Positions 45,185-57,689 of a stretch of 64,000 nucleotides of DNA are shown here, piece after piece. The translations under genes were made by a program, and so were the position numbers. The stretch covers positions 144,758,948-144,822,947 of the forward strand of contig NC_134082.1 in NCBI RefSeq assembly GCF_000715075.1, read 5' to 3'. The notes beneath the pieces were generated by a model, which saw only the letters and a program-made list of their open reading frames with translations, had not been told where the DNA came from and did no database searches. Numbering within the stretch: position 1 is the first letter of the stretch; the number at the start of each line of letters is the position of its first letter. This DNA is from Nicotiana tabacum (lineage: Eukaryota; Streptophyta; Magnoliopsida; Solanales; Solanaceae).

Positions 45185-48053
45185 TGTCACGACCCAAAAT
45201 CCATTAAGGGTCATGATGGTGCCGGACACAGCTGTCAGACAAGCCAAATTACTTAATTTAAATTCCAAATTTTGGTATTGTTTAAAATCATTTTTCTTTA
45301 TACATTAAATAACGAATAATAAAATTTACATAAATAACCATGAAGTCTTTAACAAAACTTAACACTTAATAATCAAAAAATCCTCCCAGAACCCGGTGTC
45401 ACAAGTACATGAGCAATTTCTAGGAAATAATGTAATACAACAATCGTCCGGAATACAATATTGGACATAAATAAATATAGAAATTTGAAAGAGGCTCTGC
45501 TGGCTGCGGGTCGCCTCGAGAAGTGCAGCTCACCTAAGTCTCTATACCAACCATACTGTCACGCCCCGTAGGCCACTAGAGACGCATGTGCCTGTGCAAC
45601 AAAAATGCACAGAAGTGTAGTATGAGTACGAAACAACGTGTACCCAATGAGTATTCCGTCTAATCTCGAAGAAGTAGAGACGAGATGGTCGACTTCGACA
45701 CTTACTAATGGTCCAAATAATGATATATTATTAAAGCGAATAATCATGGATTTATTAAGAATGACAGAAATTTCAAATAAGTAACGAACAGGTGAAAGTT
45801 CCTTTTTATATTAAAAGTTTCCGGATTCAAAATCCATTAGTTTTCAAATATCTCAAGTCGGGGAGAGCAAATATCAATATCAATAAGTCTCAAGGCAAGC
45901 ACTACAAGCATGCGCAAATCCTGCCGAGGTCGTACGGCCCGATCCAACAGAAATATAAAATGTGCACTGCCGAGGGTCGAACGACGCGAACCATAGATGC
46001 ATCTATTACCCGCTTGCGCATCATACCTGTGACGCGGTCAACATAAATAAACAAATACCCTGCTCGCGAATCCTACATGAGACGTAGGTACACATAGAAA
46101 TATATGCTCAAATAGCCAATTAAGAATTTATCGGGGAACATTTATCCAAATAAAAGTCAATTCTCTTTTAACATTTTAAGAAAATGAAGTTTAATCCTTT
46201 TAGAAATTCACTTGCTAATTCGATGTGATTTAAGCAATTCAAATCGTTAGTAGGATTACAAATATTTCCAGGTACAGCATGCCCTTGGGTCCTAAACTAC
46301 CCGGACAATAGCATAATAGTAGCTACGCACGGACTCTCGTCACCTTGTGCGTACGTAGCCCCCACAAATAGGAGCACATAACCAATTAACTCACATATGG
46401 GGACAATTCCCTCTTACAAAGTTAGAAAAGAAACTCACCTCGCTCCGAAGATCCGTAACCGACATTCCACACTCTTCCGAAGACTCAAATTGATGCACAA
46501 CACTCCAAAACTAGTCAATAATGATACCAATCCATTAATATATACTGAATTATTCATTACAATCCAATTTATAACAATTCCTAACCCCGATCGAAAAGTT
46601 GACGAAAACGCCCACGTGCCCGGATTTCCAAAATTTTCGAAGAATAAGTTTACCCATAGTCTCACGAACTCAAATATATAATTTTCTCTAAATTCCATAC
46701 CCAAAATCATGGTCAAATTTCAAGAATATCAATTTTCTAGGTTTTCCCTCAACCCCCAAGTATTCTACAAATTTCATGCTCAAATTTGTATAAAATCAAT
46801 ATATTTAACTCAAGATAGGTGGGGTTAGCTTACCTTATCGTTGATGAAGAGAATCCCCTCTTGAAGCTCTCCAAAAATCGCCCCAACTAGAGTAAAATGG
46901 AGTAAATGGCCAAAACCCTCGATTTTAACACCCTCAATGCCTCAGCACTTTCCGCACCTGCGGTCCCTCGACCGCTTCTGCGGTTCCGCAGGTGCGACCC
47001 TACTACCGCATCTGCGGTCCTTCCCATGCTGCCCTTTCTCCGCTTCTGCGCCTCCTCCACCGCAGGTGCGGTCCTGCATCTGCGGTCCCAGCCTTTTTCA
47101 TGCCTAACCGCTTCTGCGGTTCAATTCCTCGCTTCTGCGGGGCCGCTTCTGCGGTGAACCCTCCGCAGAAGCGGTTATACCAGCAACCAAACCCCTTCAC
47201 CTATCCAAAATTTCAAATTTCGATCCATTAACCACCCGAAATCCATCCGAGGCCCTCCGGACCCCAACCAATCATACCAACCAGTCCCAAAACACATTAC
47301 GGACTTGCTTGAGACCTCAAATCACATCAAACAACGCTAAAATCACGAATCAACCTCCAATCCAAGCTTTATGAACTTTAGAATTTCAAACTTCTACTTT
47401 CGATGTTTAAACCTAGCAAATCACGTCCGATTGACCCCAAATTTTGCACACAAGTCATATTTGACATCACGGACCTACTCCAACTTCCGGAATCGGATTC
47501 CGACCCCGATATCAAAAAGTCCACTTCCGGTCAAACTTCTCAAAAACCTTTAATTTTCTATCTTTAGCCAAATGACTCCAAAATGACCTACGAACCTCCG
47601 AACTCACTTCCGATCGCGCTCCCAACTCTAGAATCACCATATGGAGCTATTCCCAGACTCGGAATCCCAAACGGACATCGATAACACTGAAATACACTTC
47701 AAGCCAAACTTATGAAATTTCTTCCAAAATGCTAACTTCTACAACAGGCACCAAAACACTCCTCGGTCATCCAAAACTCGATCCAGGCATACGCCCAAGT
47801 CCGAAATCATCATACGAACCTGCTGGAACCTTTAGATCCCGATTCTGAGGTCATTTACTCTGAAATCCAATCTTAGTTAATTCTTCCAACTTAAAGCTTA
47901 CGAAATGAGAATTCTCCATTTAAATCAACTCTAAACTTCCCGAAATTCAATTCCGACAATGAGTATAAGTCATAATACCTGAAATGAAGCTGCTCATGGC
48001 CTCAAACTGTTGAACGACGCGCTAGAGCTTAAAACGACTGTCGGGTCATTACA
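45185..48053 (-). repeat. 3' LTR of element G
   Basis: TGTCACGACCC...CATTACA. Contains donor-like GTAAGC (46828-46833) and GTGAGT (46433-46438) on minus, 395 bases apart, the CpG palindrome cluster (46940-47170) upstream of them, and loosely repeated hairpin units at 45910-46085. Confidence 0.9.
46940..47170 (-). promoter_or_regulatory. CpG palindrome cluster in the G LTR
   Basis: At least eight copies of CCGCTTCTGCGG, CCGCAGGTGCGG or CCGCATCTGCGG-like words, each flanked by CCGC/GCGG arms, in the U3 end just upstream of the predicted start. The second LTR has the same cluster at 54190-54420. Confidence 0.65.
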
Positions 48054-48066
48054 TTCTCTCCCACTT
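48054..48066 (-). other. Polypurine tract of element G
   Basis: Minus reads AAGTGGGAGAGAA directly before the LTR start TGTAATGACC. Confidence 0.8.
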
Positions 48067-51000
48067 AAACATACGTTCGTCCTCGAACGTGCTGAGAACT
48101 ACACTGAAGTAGTCCAAAATCACTATTTAACATCTCATGCACCTTCCCATGCTACCACAACTCAGTTGGGCACATTATCTCGATCAACTCTGAAGATATT
48201 CCCTTTTATTCAAGCAAATAAGCCGTAGAGCCCAACTCCAACATCCAGAATTCTATGCCAGACCTTTTCCAACATACGCTCACCGAATCGATAACCACAT
48301 GCAGCACCAAGACATGGCTTCATACCTTAGCTGAATTCACACCTCACACCATTTTACTCATATGACTACAATAACATTCTCTGATCAATTTAGTCGAAAT
48401 TCCATAATTCTAATGCTCTTATTGCACCTCATGACATACATAAGTCTTGATCTAACTCTTACAATACCGACACGACGGATGAGATATGAAGAAATTCATA
48501 ACCACTGCCGAAATGATAATTCATTGGCATATACTCCTGGCAAGAACTATCACCTCATTCTGAGCCAAACAATGGCCTTAGCTCCTTAATATACTTCATA
48601 TAATCATATTGCACTGATTCCGAATTCAAGGATCCCGTCTCACCTAGTACGAACTGCTCAGGCAATAAGCCATCCCGATATGAACAAAAGTCTCATATGA
48701 TCCTACAATGTGCCAATAGGCTACCATTCCGAACGCGATACAAAGGAAAGCAAACTTTGAAAAGAAAATTCAATTTCCCCGCTCGCGAATCATACATGCG
48801 ACGCGGGCAGACAACTAATATGAGTTTTCCTCAGAAAGATAGGAAACAAAACACATAAAAACAGATATAGGAACCTGTACTCAACATCACATTGTTGCGG
48901 CGCGCAACCTGATCCAAACAACATACCCATGGAGCTGTGTCACCCGATCCATACATAAAATTCACAAAGGAGTTACACACTGAGCCAGATTGCTCATTAC
49001 AACAAAATACTGAATATCTGTCACAAGCACACTAATGGCATAATACCATCCCTAGGGAGACATATAGCGCCATAGGCTACAAAACTCAAGCACAATTGAT
49101 GTGCGACATACGATCTGAATCTCGAGATCCATCTTTCTCATATAACATCATCTCTACGCAGAACCTCAACACATAAGAAATTCACCAAGCCATCTCACGA
49201 CTCACATGATGCAATACATCATTACATGAAATAGTTGACGACGAAATAGTACCCGACTGCTCTTCCATATGGAGCGCATTGCTGAAATGAACACATCTGG
49301 CCTGATATAGAGCCCATATTCACATTTAGATTCATCCACAGACCTCAAACTAATTCTGATCATACTGAACTAGTCTAATAACCTTTCAAAGGTCCATAAT
49401 AACTCCCCCTTTTCTCATAACACCCGAGAACTACCATCATGACCGGAGTAATCATCCACAGTTCACAACTCAGTAAGCCATGTGCCCTCCAGACTTCAAT
49501 TCTCAAATTGACGATATCACCACAATCTTCATACTTGGTTTAAATCTTTAATCAATCAAGTGACTACATGCCACATTTATACATTCTTCTTGTGGGAGAC
49601 GCTCCCACAACCTACCATAACAAATAATAGGTCCATACATCCAAACCATCAGCCACACTAACGCTGAAAAGCGATCAAGAATCCTGAACCAGGATGCAAA
49701 GCCTTTTTCCCCAAAACACTGATCTCAGGTGACGCTGAAGACAATACCAACTTACCTTAAACATCAAAACTCCATTATTGCTCATCCGAGCTCATGACAT
49801 CCTTGTCAACACTGAGCTGCAACCTTGATCCTCACTTCAAATTTCCATGTCACCCACTGCACCTAACAAGCCAACATACGATAGTACAAGAATATCATCA
49901 TAACTCCCGAACCACTATTAGGGTAAACACTTCATCACCTAGAAACTTTTCACTTAACTCACTTTCGAAGAACCATAGCAACACACAAGTGAATTCTCAT
50001 AACTGTAAAATATACAAATCTCTAAGTAGTGGACTAAGCCACTATAGCCCTTCCGGGATCCGCCTACACATAACAGGCCATAACAGAAGAATACTTCTGA
50101 ACAATATCAATTACGGCGGCCGACAAGCCTCACACGTACCATCACAATCACTTGCATAACTTGATCACACTGAAGGAACTGATCACTGCCAGCAATATGC
50201 CAATTCAACTATGGCTAACCAATCTATCCTCTTTCAATTTACCCTGATTGCCTTAGAAATGATAATAACTCCCTTCTACACACTCCATCCACACTCTCTC
50301 CCCGAGTGACCTTGAATTACGGGATCATGCTGTCTCAAATCTCACGAACCATTTCATACCTCCCACATGCTACGTCGCAAGTCAAAACATCATAGAACAT
50401 TCTGGGCCTCTTCCCATAGGCTGCTACAAAAGCTTGATCCTTAACCGTACCTATATGCTCAAAATTATTAGGCACCACACTTTAACCTTTGAATGCACTA
50501 GGACCGTTGCTGAGAGCCGCCCGCTCTGACTTGGACCGAATATAATCAACTCCATGATTCTTCTAGCACAAGCATACCCTCTCGACGGAGCACCCGACAG
50601 AATCACTTCCATTGAAACCCACACTTATACGAGGCATAAATCCTGAATCCTTTCTCAAATCTAAACACGAGCCAACAAGGCCAACCATGGTACACCTTTA
50701 ACAATCCTTTTGCTCAATTTACCACTTATGCTCTTTCTCGTGGTTGAAATAACCCATAAACATGCTAATAGCCAGAAACCTCACAAGTAGTTAACCATGT
50801 AAACCAATATAGGCGGTGGGACACTCCCACTTAGCTCGAAGCCACTATTACACAACTCTGGAATTCACTAGGATTCTTAATCTCTTTTTGACATAACCTT
50901 GTGCAATCAACCACCAATATTCTCGGAATCTTCCTGTAAAACCCCTTTTTATACTCTGAATCATCGACCACATTTGCACGACCGATCTCTTTGCTGTACA

Positions 51001-52403
51001 ACTAATAGAATTCTCCGCAGAAACCTCGCCAATCACGCGACCGCTAACCTGCTCACAAGGAATAACCAAACTGCGGAGTTCACTTCTCGACATCTTCCAA
51101 CGCTTCTACACGGGGTACAATCACTACGACATCAATAACCAAATCCTGAGTCAGATCTCACTCTCTAGCTGCACAAGTCCATTCACCCCTCGTGGACATC
51201 AATTAAATGCGCAGCAACATCCTTCCAATTCAAAGTTATGTTGTATCCTTCTTCATTTCAAGCAGCTCCTTCCCGTTATATCAAATCTCCTACCTCATAT
51301 AGCCCATACTTCAAATTAAATCCGTAGACCCAATCATCAATCACTAAAATTCCCAAATCATTCCAAACACCCTTTAAGGTGCATAGTCATCCTACCACAA
51401 AGCCCACACGCAACTCCGCCACTCTCCCACTTTAGCGGAACTCACCCCTTTAATCGACTACTCGACCTTTGTTTCTTATAACTGACCTTCTAGAAATTTG
51501 AACCACCGCCTGACATTTTCCACATGTCCTTCCTCATACTTTGCTACTCAATTGTTGCCTCAAATAAAATTTACCTTCGTAGCACTTGAACCCACAAGTC
51601 GCTACTAACTCTAAACCTTTCTGACGATCATCTTTCTCAAGCCGTCGACATCAGAAACACCGACTCAATTCTAAAACACCGCACCCCGTGATCTCTGACC
51701 GTCGCTTCTTCAATACTGTCTCGCAATATCCTGCTCCAAAGGTGAATCGTAGAAGATCATAACACCGGCGAATTTAGTACATTCAATAAGGACAACGACA
51801 CCTCATTATAGAAGAAAACTCCACCACGCCCGCAATCACCAAGTCTTGTTACCCCATCAACCCAAACTTGGACATTCTCAGCCCGATTGCCTTTCCCCTT
51901 CCGGGAATAAAATACCGAATCTCTAGATCATGCACTGAGTAAACCTCCCTTCAAGTCATTCACTGTTCCGACACGTAGGAGAACATCCTACCATCACATC
52001 AATACTACGGAACAATCGTTCATAAGCATTATGGCAACTTGTGCCTAGCCTCAGAGCTCTCAGAAGTACCGCTACTGGGCTGAAACAGTAGAATATCCTT
52101 CCACAAGCGACAATATTAGCTCAAACAACCCTGCAGGGAGAAACACCCCGCACCATATTCGTAGTACCATTACAAATCCTTAAATTCTTTATTTATAACC
52201 AGCGGTTTGCATCGTATAAGATTGAGTAGAAAGGAAAACAAGGGCGTAATCCTTAAGGAATCAAATCGCACGATGAGGAATCAAGAAGGGAAGTACTCCT
52301 AACAGCCCTGTAGCCTCCCGAAGATAAGTACAGACGTCTCCGTACCGATCCGCGAGACTCTACTAGACTTGCTCATGACTCGTGAGACCTAAAGGAACCT
52401 AGT
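48067..52403 (-). other. Internal non-coding region of element G
   Basis: 4.3 kb with stops throughout in all frames; the longest ORFs (121 codons at 49794-50159 plus, 81 codons at 50848-51093 minus) have no recognisable domain. One GC-rich word at 48893-48921 (minus GGATCAGGTTGCGCGCCGCA) is the same hairpin unit arrayed in LTR E and duplicated in LTR D. Confidence 0.75.
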
Positions 52404-52415
52404 GCTCTGATACCA
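52404..52415 (-). other. Primer-binding site of element G (tRNA-iMet)
   Basis: TGGTATCAGAGC on minus, three bases after the 5' LTR. It is complementary to the 3' end of plant initiator tRNA-Met, without mismatch over 12 bases. Confidence 0.92.
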
Positions 52416-52418
52416 TGT

Positions 52419-55295
52419 TGTCACGACCCAAAATTCACTAAGGGTTGTGATGGCGCCGAACACCGCTGTCAGGCAAGCCAACAAAAATACTTAATTAAAT
52501 TCCAAATTTTGGTATTGTTTAAAATTATTTTTCTTTATACATTAAATAATGAATAATAAAAATTTACAGAAATAACCATGAAGTCTTTAACAAAACTTAA
52601 CACTTAATAATCTAAAAATCCTCCCAAAACCCGGTGTCACAAGTGCATGAGCAATTTTTAGGAAATAATGTAATACAACAATCATCCGGAATACAATATT
52701 GGACAGAAATAAATATAGAAATTTGAAAGAGGCTCTACTGGCTGTGGGTCGCCTCGAGAAGTGCAACTCACCTAAGTCTCTGTATCAACCATGCTATCAC
52801 GCCCCGTAGGCCACTGGAGACGCATGTGCCTGTGCAAGAAAAATGCACAGAAGTGTAGTATGAGTACGAAACAACATGTACCCAATGAGTATCCCGTCTA
52901 ATCTCGAAGAAGTAGAGACGAGATGGTCGACTTCGACACTTACTAATGGTCCAAATAATGATATATTATTAATGCGAATAATCATGGATTTATTAAGAAT
53001 GACAGATTTTCAAGTAAGTAATGAATAGGTGAAAGTTCCTTTTTATATTAAAGGTCTCCGGATTCAAAATCCATTAGTTTTCAAATATCTCAAATCGGGG
53101 AGAACAAATATCAATATCAATAAGTCTCAAGGCAAGCACTACAAGCATGCGCAAATCCTGTCGAGGTCGTACGGCCCGATCTAACAGAAATATAAAATGT
53201 GCACTGCCAAGGGTCGAACGGTGCGAACCATAGATGCATCTATTACCCCGCTCGCGTATCATACCTGCGATACGGTCAACATAAATAAACAAATACTCTG
53301 CTCGCGAATCCTACATGCGACGCATGTACACATAGAAATACATGCTCAAATAGCCAATTAAGAATTTATCGGGGAACATTTATCCAAATAAAAGCCAATT
53401 CTTTTTTAACAATTTAAGAAATGAAGTTTAATCCTTTTATAAATTCACTTTCTAATTCGATGTGATTTAAGAAATTCAAACCGTCAATAGAATTACAAAT
53501 ATTTCCAGGTACAACATGCCCTTGGGTCCTAAACTACCCGTACAATAGCATAATAGTAGCTACGCACGGACTCTCGTCACCTTGTGCGTACGTAGCCCCC
53601 ACAAGTAGGAGCACATATCCAATTAACTCACCTATGGGAACAATTCCCTTTTATAAGGTTATAAAGGAGACTTACATCGCTCCGAAGATCCGTAACCGAC
53701 ATTCCATGCTCTTCCGAAGACTCAAATTGATGCACAACGCTCCAAAACTAGTCAATAATGTTACCAATCCATTAATATATACTCAATTATTCATTACAAT
53801 CCAATTTATAACAATTCCTAACCCCCGATCGAAAAGTTGACGAAAACGCCCTCGGACCCACATGCCCGGATTTCCAAAATTTTCGAAGAATACGTTTACC
53901 CAAAGTCTCACAAACTCAAATATATAATTTTCTCTAAATTCCATACCCAAAATCGTGGTCAAATTCCAAGAATATCAATTTTCTAGGTTTTCCCTCAACC
54001 CCCAAGTTTTCTACAAATTTCATGCTCAAACCCGTATAAAATCAATATATTTAACTCAAGATAGGTGGGGTTAGCTTACCTTATCGTTGATGAAGAGAAT
54101 CCCCTCTTGAAGTTCTCCAAAAATTGCTCTAACAAGAGTAAAATGGCCAAAACCCCCGATTTTAACACCCTCACTGGCTCAGCACTTTCCACACCTGCGA
54201 TCCTCGACCGCTTCTGCGGTTCCGCAGGTGTGGCCCCACTACCGCATCTGCAGTCCTTCCCAGGCTGCCCTTTCTCCGCTTCTACGCCTCCTCCACCGCA
54301 GGTGCGGTCCCGCATCTGCGGCCAAACGACCGCATCTGCTGTCCCAGCCCTTTTCACGCCTAACCGCTTTTGCGGTTCAATTCCTCGCTTCTGCGGTGAA
54401 CCCTCCGCAGAAGCGGTTATACCAGCAACCAGACCCTTCAGCTATCCAAAATTCCAAATTTCGATCCGTTAACCAGCCAGAATCCATCCGAGGCCCCCGG
54501 GACCCCAACCAATCATACCAACCAGTCCCAAAACACATTACGGACTTGCACGAGGCCTCAAATCACATCAAACAATGCTAAAATCACGAATCAACCTCCA
54601 ATCCAAGCTTTATGAACTTTAGAATTTCAAACTTCTACTTTCGATGTTTAAACCTAGAAAATCATGTCCGATTGACCCCAAATTTTGCACACAAAACATA
54701 TTTGACATCACGGACCTACTCCAACTTTCGGAATCAAATTCCGACCCCGATATCAAAAAGTCCACTTCCGGTCAAACTTCTCAAAAACCTTTACTTTTCT
54801 ATCTTTAGCCAAATGACTCCAAAATGACCTACGGACCTCCGAACTCACTTCCGATTGCGCTCCCAACTCTAGAATCACCATACGGAGCTACTCCCAGACT
54901 CGGAATCCCAAACGGACATCGATAACACTGAAATGCACTTCAAGCCAAACTTATGAAATTTCTTTCAAAATGCTAACTTCTACAACAGGCACCAAAATAC
55001 TCCCGGGTCATCCAAAACCCGATCCGGGCATACGCCCAAGTCCAAAATCATCATACTAACCTGCTGAAACCTTCAAATTCCGATTCTGAAGTCGTTTACT
55101 CTGAAATCCAATCTTAGTTAATTCTTCCAACTTAAAGCTTACGAAATGAGAATTCTCTATTTAAATCAACTCTGAACTTCCCAAAATTCAATTCCGACCA
55201 CGAGTATAAGTCATAATACCTGAAATGAAGCTGCTCATGGCCTCAAACTATTGAATGACGCGCTAGAGCTCAAAATGACCGGTCGGGTCGTTACA
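52419..55295 (-). repeat. 5' LTR of element G
   Basis: TGTCACGACCC...GTTACA. Aligns end to end with 45185-48053 with scattered substitutions and a few small indels, so the insertion is not brand new. Donor-like sites are at 54074-54079 (GTAAGC) and 53670-53675 (GTAAGT, where the context has mutated from GAGGT to GATGT). Confidence 0.9.
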
Positions 55296-55559
55296 CTCTT
55301 TGTGAACATATTTTAATGTAGTTTATGATGAGTTGTTGTGGCGTTTTATTTTTTATTATTGCTTAGGATTTCTTCTTGTTCTTTTTCTTAAATGCAAAAT
55401 TGATTTGTTAGATTTATTATTGTTTTGACAAATTGATGATTGAGGTTTGTTCTTGATGATGTTTGGAGGTTATGTTTCAAATTTGAGCTCAGTTGGAGTA
55501 ATTTAGGTATTAAATCCTATATTGGATCATTAAAATTCGAAAAAGAAATTTTTGTTTCT

Positions 55560-56040
55560 GGGCAATTTGCACTTCAAGCCTATTTGGCCATAAGTGCATG
55601 AAACTGTTGGTTGCACTTCAGACCTTTTGGCCTTAAGTGCATTTGAAGTGCAGTTTTTCATTTTAGACTTATTGGCCTTAATTAGTGTAGAAAAATGTTT
55701 GTTGCACTTCAGACCTTTTGGCCTTAAGTGCATCTGAAGTGCAATTTTTCACTTCAGACTTATTGGTCTTAAGTAAGTGAAACCATTGGTTGCACTTCAG
55801 ACCTATTTGGCTTTAAGCGCATCTGAAGTGCAATTGTTTCACTTCAAACTTACTGGCCTTAAGTGTAGGAAAACATGTTTGTTGCACTTCAGACATTTGG
55901 TCTTAAGTGCATGATCTCAGGTGCAATTTTTCACTTCAAACTTATTGGTCTTAAGTAAGTAAAACTATTGGTTGCACTTTGGACCTATTTGGCCTTAAGT
56001 GCATCTGAAGCGCAATTTTTCACTTCAGACTGTTTTTTTT
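55560..56040. repeat. Hairpin minisatellite, about 90-bp unit x5
   Basis: Each unit starts GTTGCACTTCAGACC and contains a perfect 10-bp inverted repeat GCACTTCAGA / TCTGAAGTGC spaced by about 19 bases, then a second CACTTCAGACTTATTGG half-unit. Units are diverged by substitutions and short indels. Related words occur in the adjacent terminal inverted repeat. Confidence 0.85.
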
Positions 56041-56114
56041 TTAACTTCAGACCCGATAAGTCTGAAGTTGATCTTAAAGTGAGTAGACTTGCAAATTTTT
56101 TTACAAAGTGGGTA

Positions 56115-56427
56115 TAGGTTTAATTATATCCCAAAACCGGGTATAAATGCAAAAACCCTTTTTAATATGGCCAAGAATTTTTTATTAGGCCCTTTTTGGC
56201 CAAGAATTTTTATTAGGACCTTTTCTGCGGAAAGATACACTTGCTGGAGAGATCACTGCCACTGGCAATATTTTACCATGAACTGCATGTGGTTACAGAA
56301 GATGTTGCTGCTTCAGGCGACCCTGTACATTATTTAAAACAAATTCCCTAGCTCCTGCATTTAATCTGGCTAATTTATTTCAAAAAGAGAATTCTTTTTC
56401 TTGTCATTACTGTACTACAGAGGAGTG
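56115..56427. other. No gene seen
   Basis: Short direct repeat GGCCAAGAATTTTT.ATTAGG at 56169-56220; otherwise unremarkable non-coding DNA. Confidence 0.5.
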
Positions 56428-57097
56428 TGTTGGACTTTAAGCCATTGGGATTTAAAAGAGAAGAAGTGTGAATTAGAAATGGAGGGAAATAAAATGGAGG
56501 GAAAATGAAAATTTGAAGAAGTGAACTTTTGTCTTGCACTTTGTCCCTCATTGGTGAGGGACAATCACATTTATGTGCTTATATATAGATTCACTTCTTA
56601 AAGCTCTTAAAAGGAGTTGAAGAGAATGAACCCTCCCACCGTCGTCGTCGCTCGCTCGGCTCGGCTTCGGCTTCGGCCGTAGAATCGCGGCAGTCAGATT
56701 CAGAGAAGCTCTCTGGCCGCGTATTTTCTGAAAAGACACCTTTCCAGACACCTCTTCTGATATTTGCCTATAAATTATGAGGCAAGGCTGCATCTTCCAG
56801 ATACGAAAAAGACTCTACAACTTCTTTCTTTCTGAATATACTGCATCCTAATTCGCAGTCTCTCTCTCTCAAATTCGTAAGTGTGATTTTGCTCCGTTCT
56901 TTGAGTTCGTTGGTATCCTGCAGTTTGTATTGCCACTGTTGCAGGAAGGTTTATTCCGTTTTATCCTGGGAGGATTTAATCCATTACCTTGGCAACGTGT
57001 GAGGAGATTAAAATTCCTTAAGGACGCACAAGAAAATTGTGGACTCGGAATATTTCTGATTCTTTACTATTTTATATATTTCATTATTCTTCTAACA
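56428..57097 (+). repeat. Copia-like LTR with promoter (tentative)
   Basis: Begins TGTTGGACTTTAAGCC and includes CTTATATATAG (56578-56588), a pyrimidine-rich leader with CTCTCTCTCTC, and ends near TCTAACA. Wording and layout resemble plant Copia LTRs. Flanking bases do not form a duplication and no primer site follows, so the right end is uncertain. Confidence 0.4.
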
Positions 57098-57365
57098 GTT
57101 TCCTGAATTTTGTTTTAACTCAGTAACGTTCACAGAGTGGAGCTACATGGTCCACATAGTCCGAAAATTATATTATGCTATCAAAATAATTTCTTGCACA
57201 TAAAACCTTCTAATGTATAGTTGCAAGAATATTTCAAATTTTTTTAGGCTGTGGGTAGTTTGAATCCGAGATGTAACATCCTTGTATTTTTCTAACCCTG
57301 TCATTACAATTAATGACTCTGTTATAGAGACGTTCAAGGATTTGAAGTTTATGAGTTCCTACCAT

Positions 57366-57564
57366 TAGTGGCGGATCCAGGATTTATAGGTCGTGGGTGC
57401 TTCACTGATTTTAATTTAAATTCTAGATGGCCAAGCATGGTCATAGTGGGTGTTCATGTACAATTAGTGAAGTTTTTAGGTATTATTTATAAATATATTA
57501 TAGAATTTGGCCAAAGCCAATGGGTGCTTCAGTACCCATATGTCCAAAGGTGTATCCGCCACTG
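57366..57564. mobile_element. hAT-type MITE (199 bp)
   Basis: Terminal inverted repeats TAGTGGCGGATCC (left) and CAGTGGCGGATAC (right, reverse complement). It is flanked by CCTACCAT and CCTACCAC, an 8-bp duplication with one mismatch, as expected for hAT. No transposase inside; the 73-codon ORF covering it is chance. Confidence 0.75.
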
Positions 57565-57620
57565 CCTACCACAACATCAAGTTATATAAAATAATAACTT
57601 ATTTTACACTTATATATATA

Positions 57621-57646
57621 CAACAACAACAACAACAACAACAACA
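57621..57646. repeat. (CAA)n microsatellite
   Basis: Eight CAA copies, between two short TA-rich tracts (about 57611-57620 and 57665-57680). Confidence 0.9.
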
Positions 57647-57689
57647 CTTATATATTTTACAATTATATATATATATATTGTGAATTTCT

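Larger units (their letters stand above)
45185..55295 (-). mobile_element. Element G: complete non-coding LTR element (LARD-like)
   Basis: Two LTRs of 2869 and 2877 bp flank 4365 bp of internal DNA. A perfect target duplication CTCTT (45180-45184 and 55296-55300), a perfect iMet primer site and a polypurine tract prove a normal reverse-transcription insertion in minus orientation. The internal region has no gag or pol motif on either strand, so it must have used proteins from another element. F is a solo LTR of the same family. Confidence 0.9.
45077..56114. mobile_element. Terminal-inverted-repeat element split by element G
   Basis: 45077-45136 pairs with the reverse complement of about 56055-56114: both read TACCCACTTT, then T/A-rich sequence, then ...TAAAG and AACTTCAG. 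Excluding G, the element is roughly 0.9 kb and contains a hairpin minisatellite. The long inverted repeats with subterminal tandem repeats resemble non-autonomous Mutator-like elements, but the class is inferred. Confidence 0.45.

Noticed and set aside
46906..47231. Overlapping Arg/Ala/Leu-rich ORFs in the G LTRs (also 54065-54581)
   Set aside because: They translate the CCGCTTCTGCGG-type repeats on both strands and differ in frame between the two LTR copies.
48067..52403. Interior of G as decayed pol
   Set aside because: I looked on both strands for the protease, RT, RNase H and integrase motifs recognised in A, C and D and found none.
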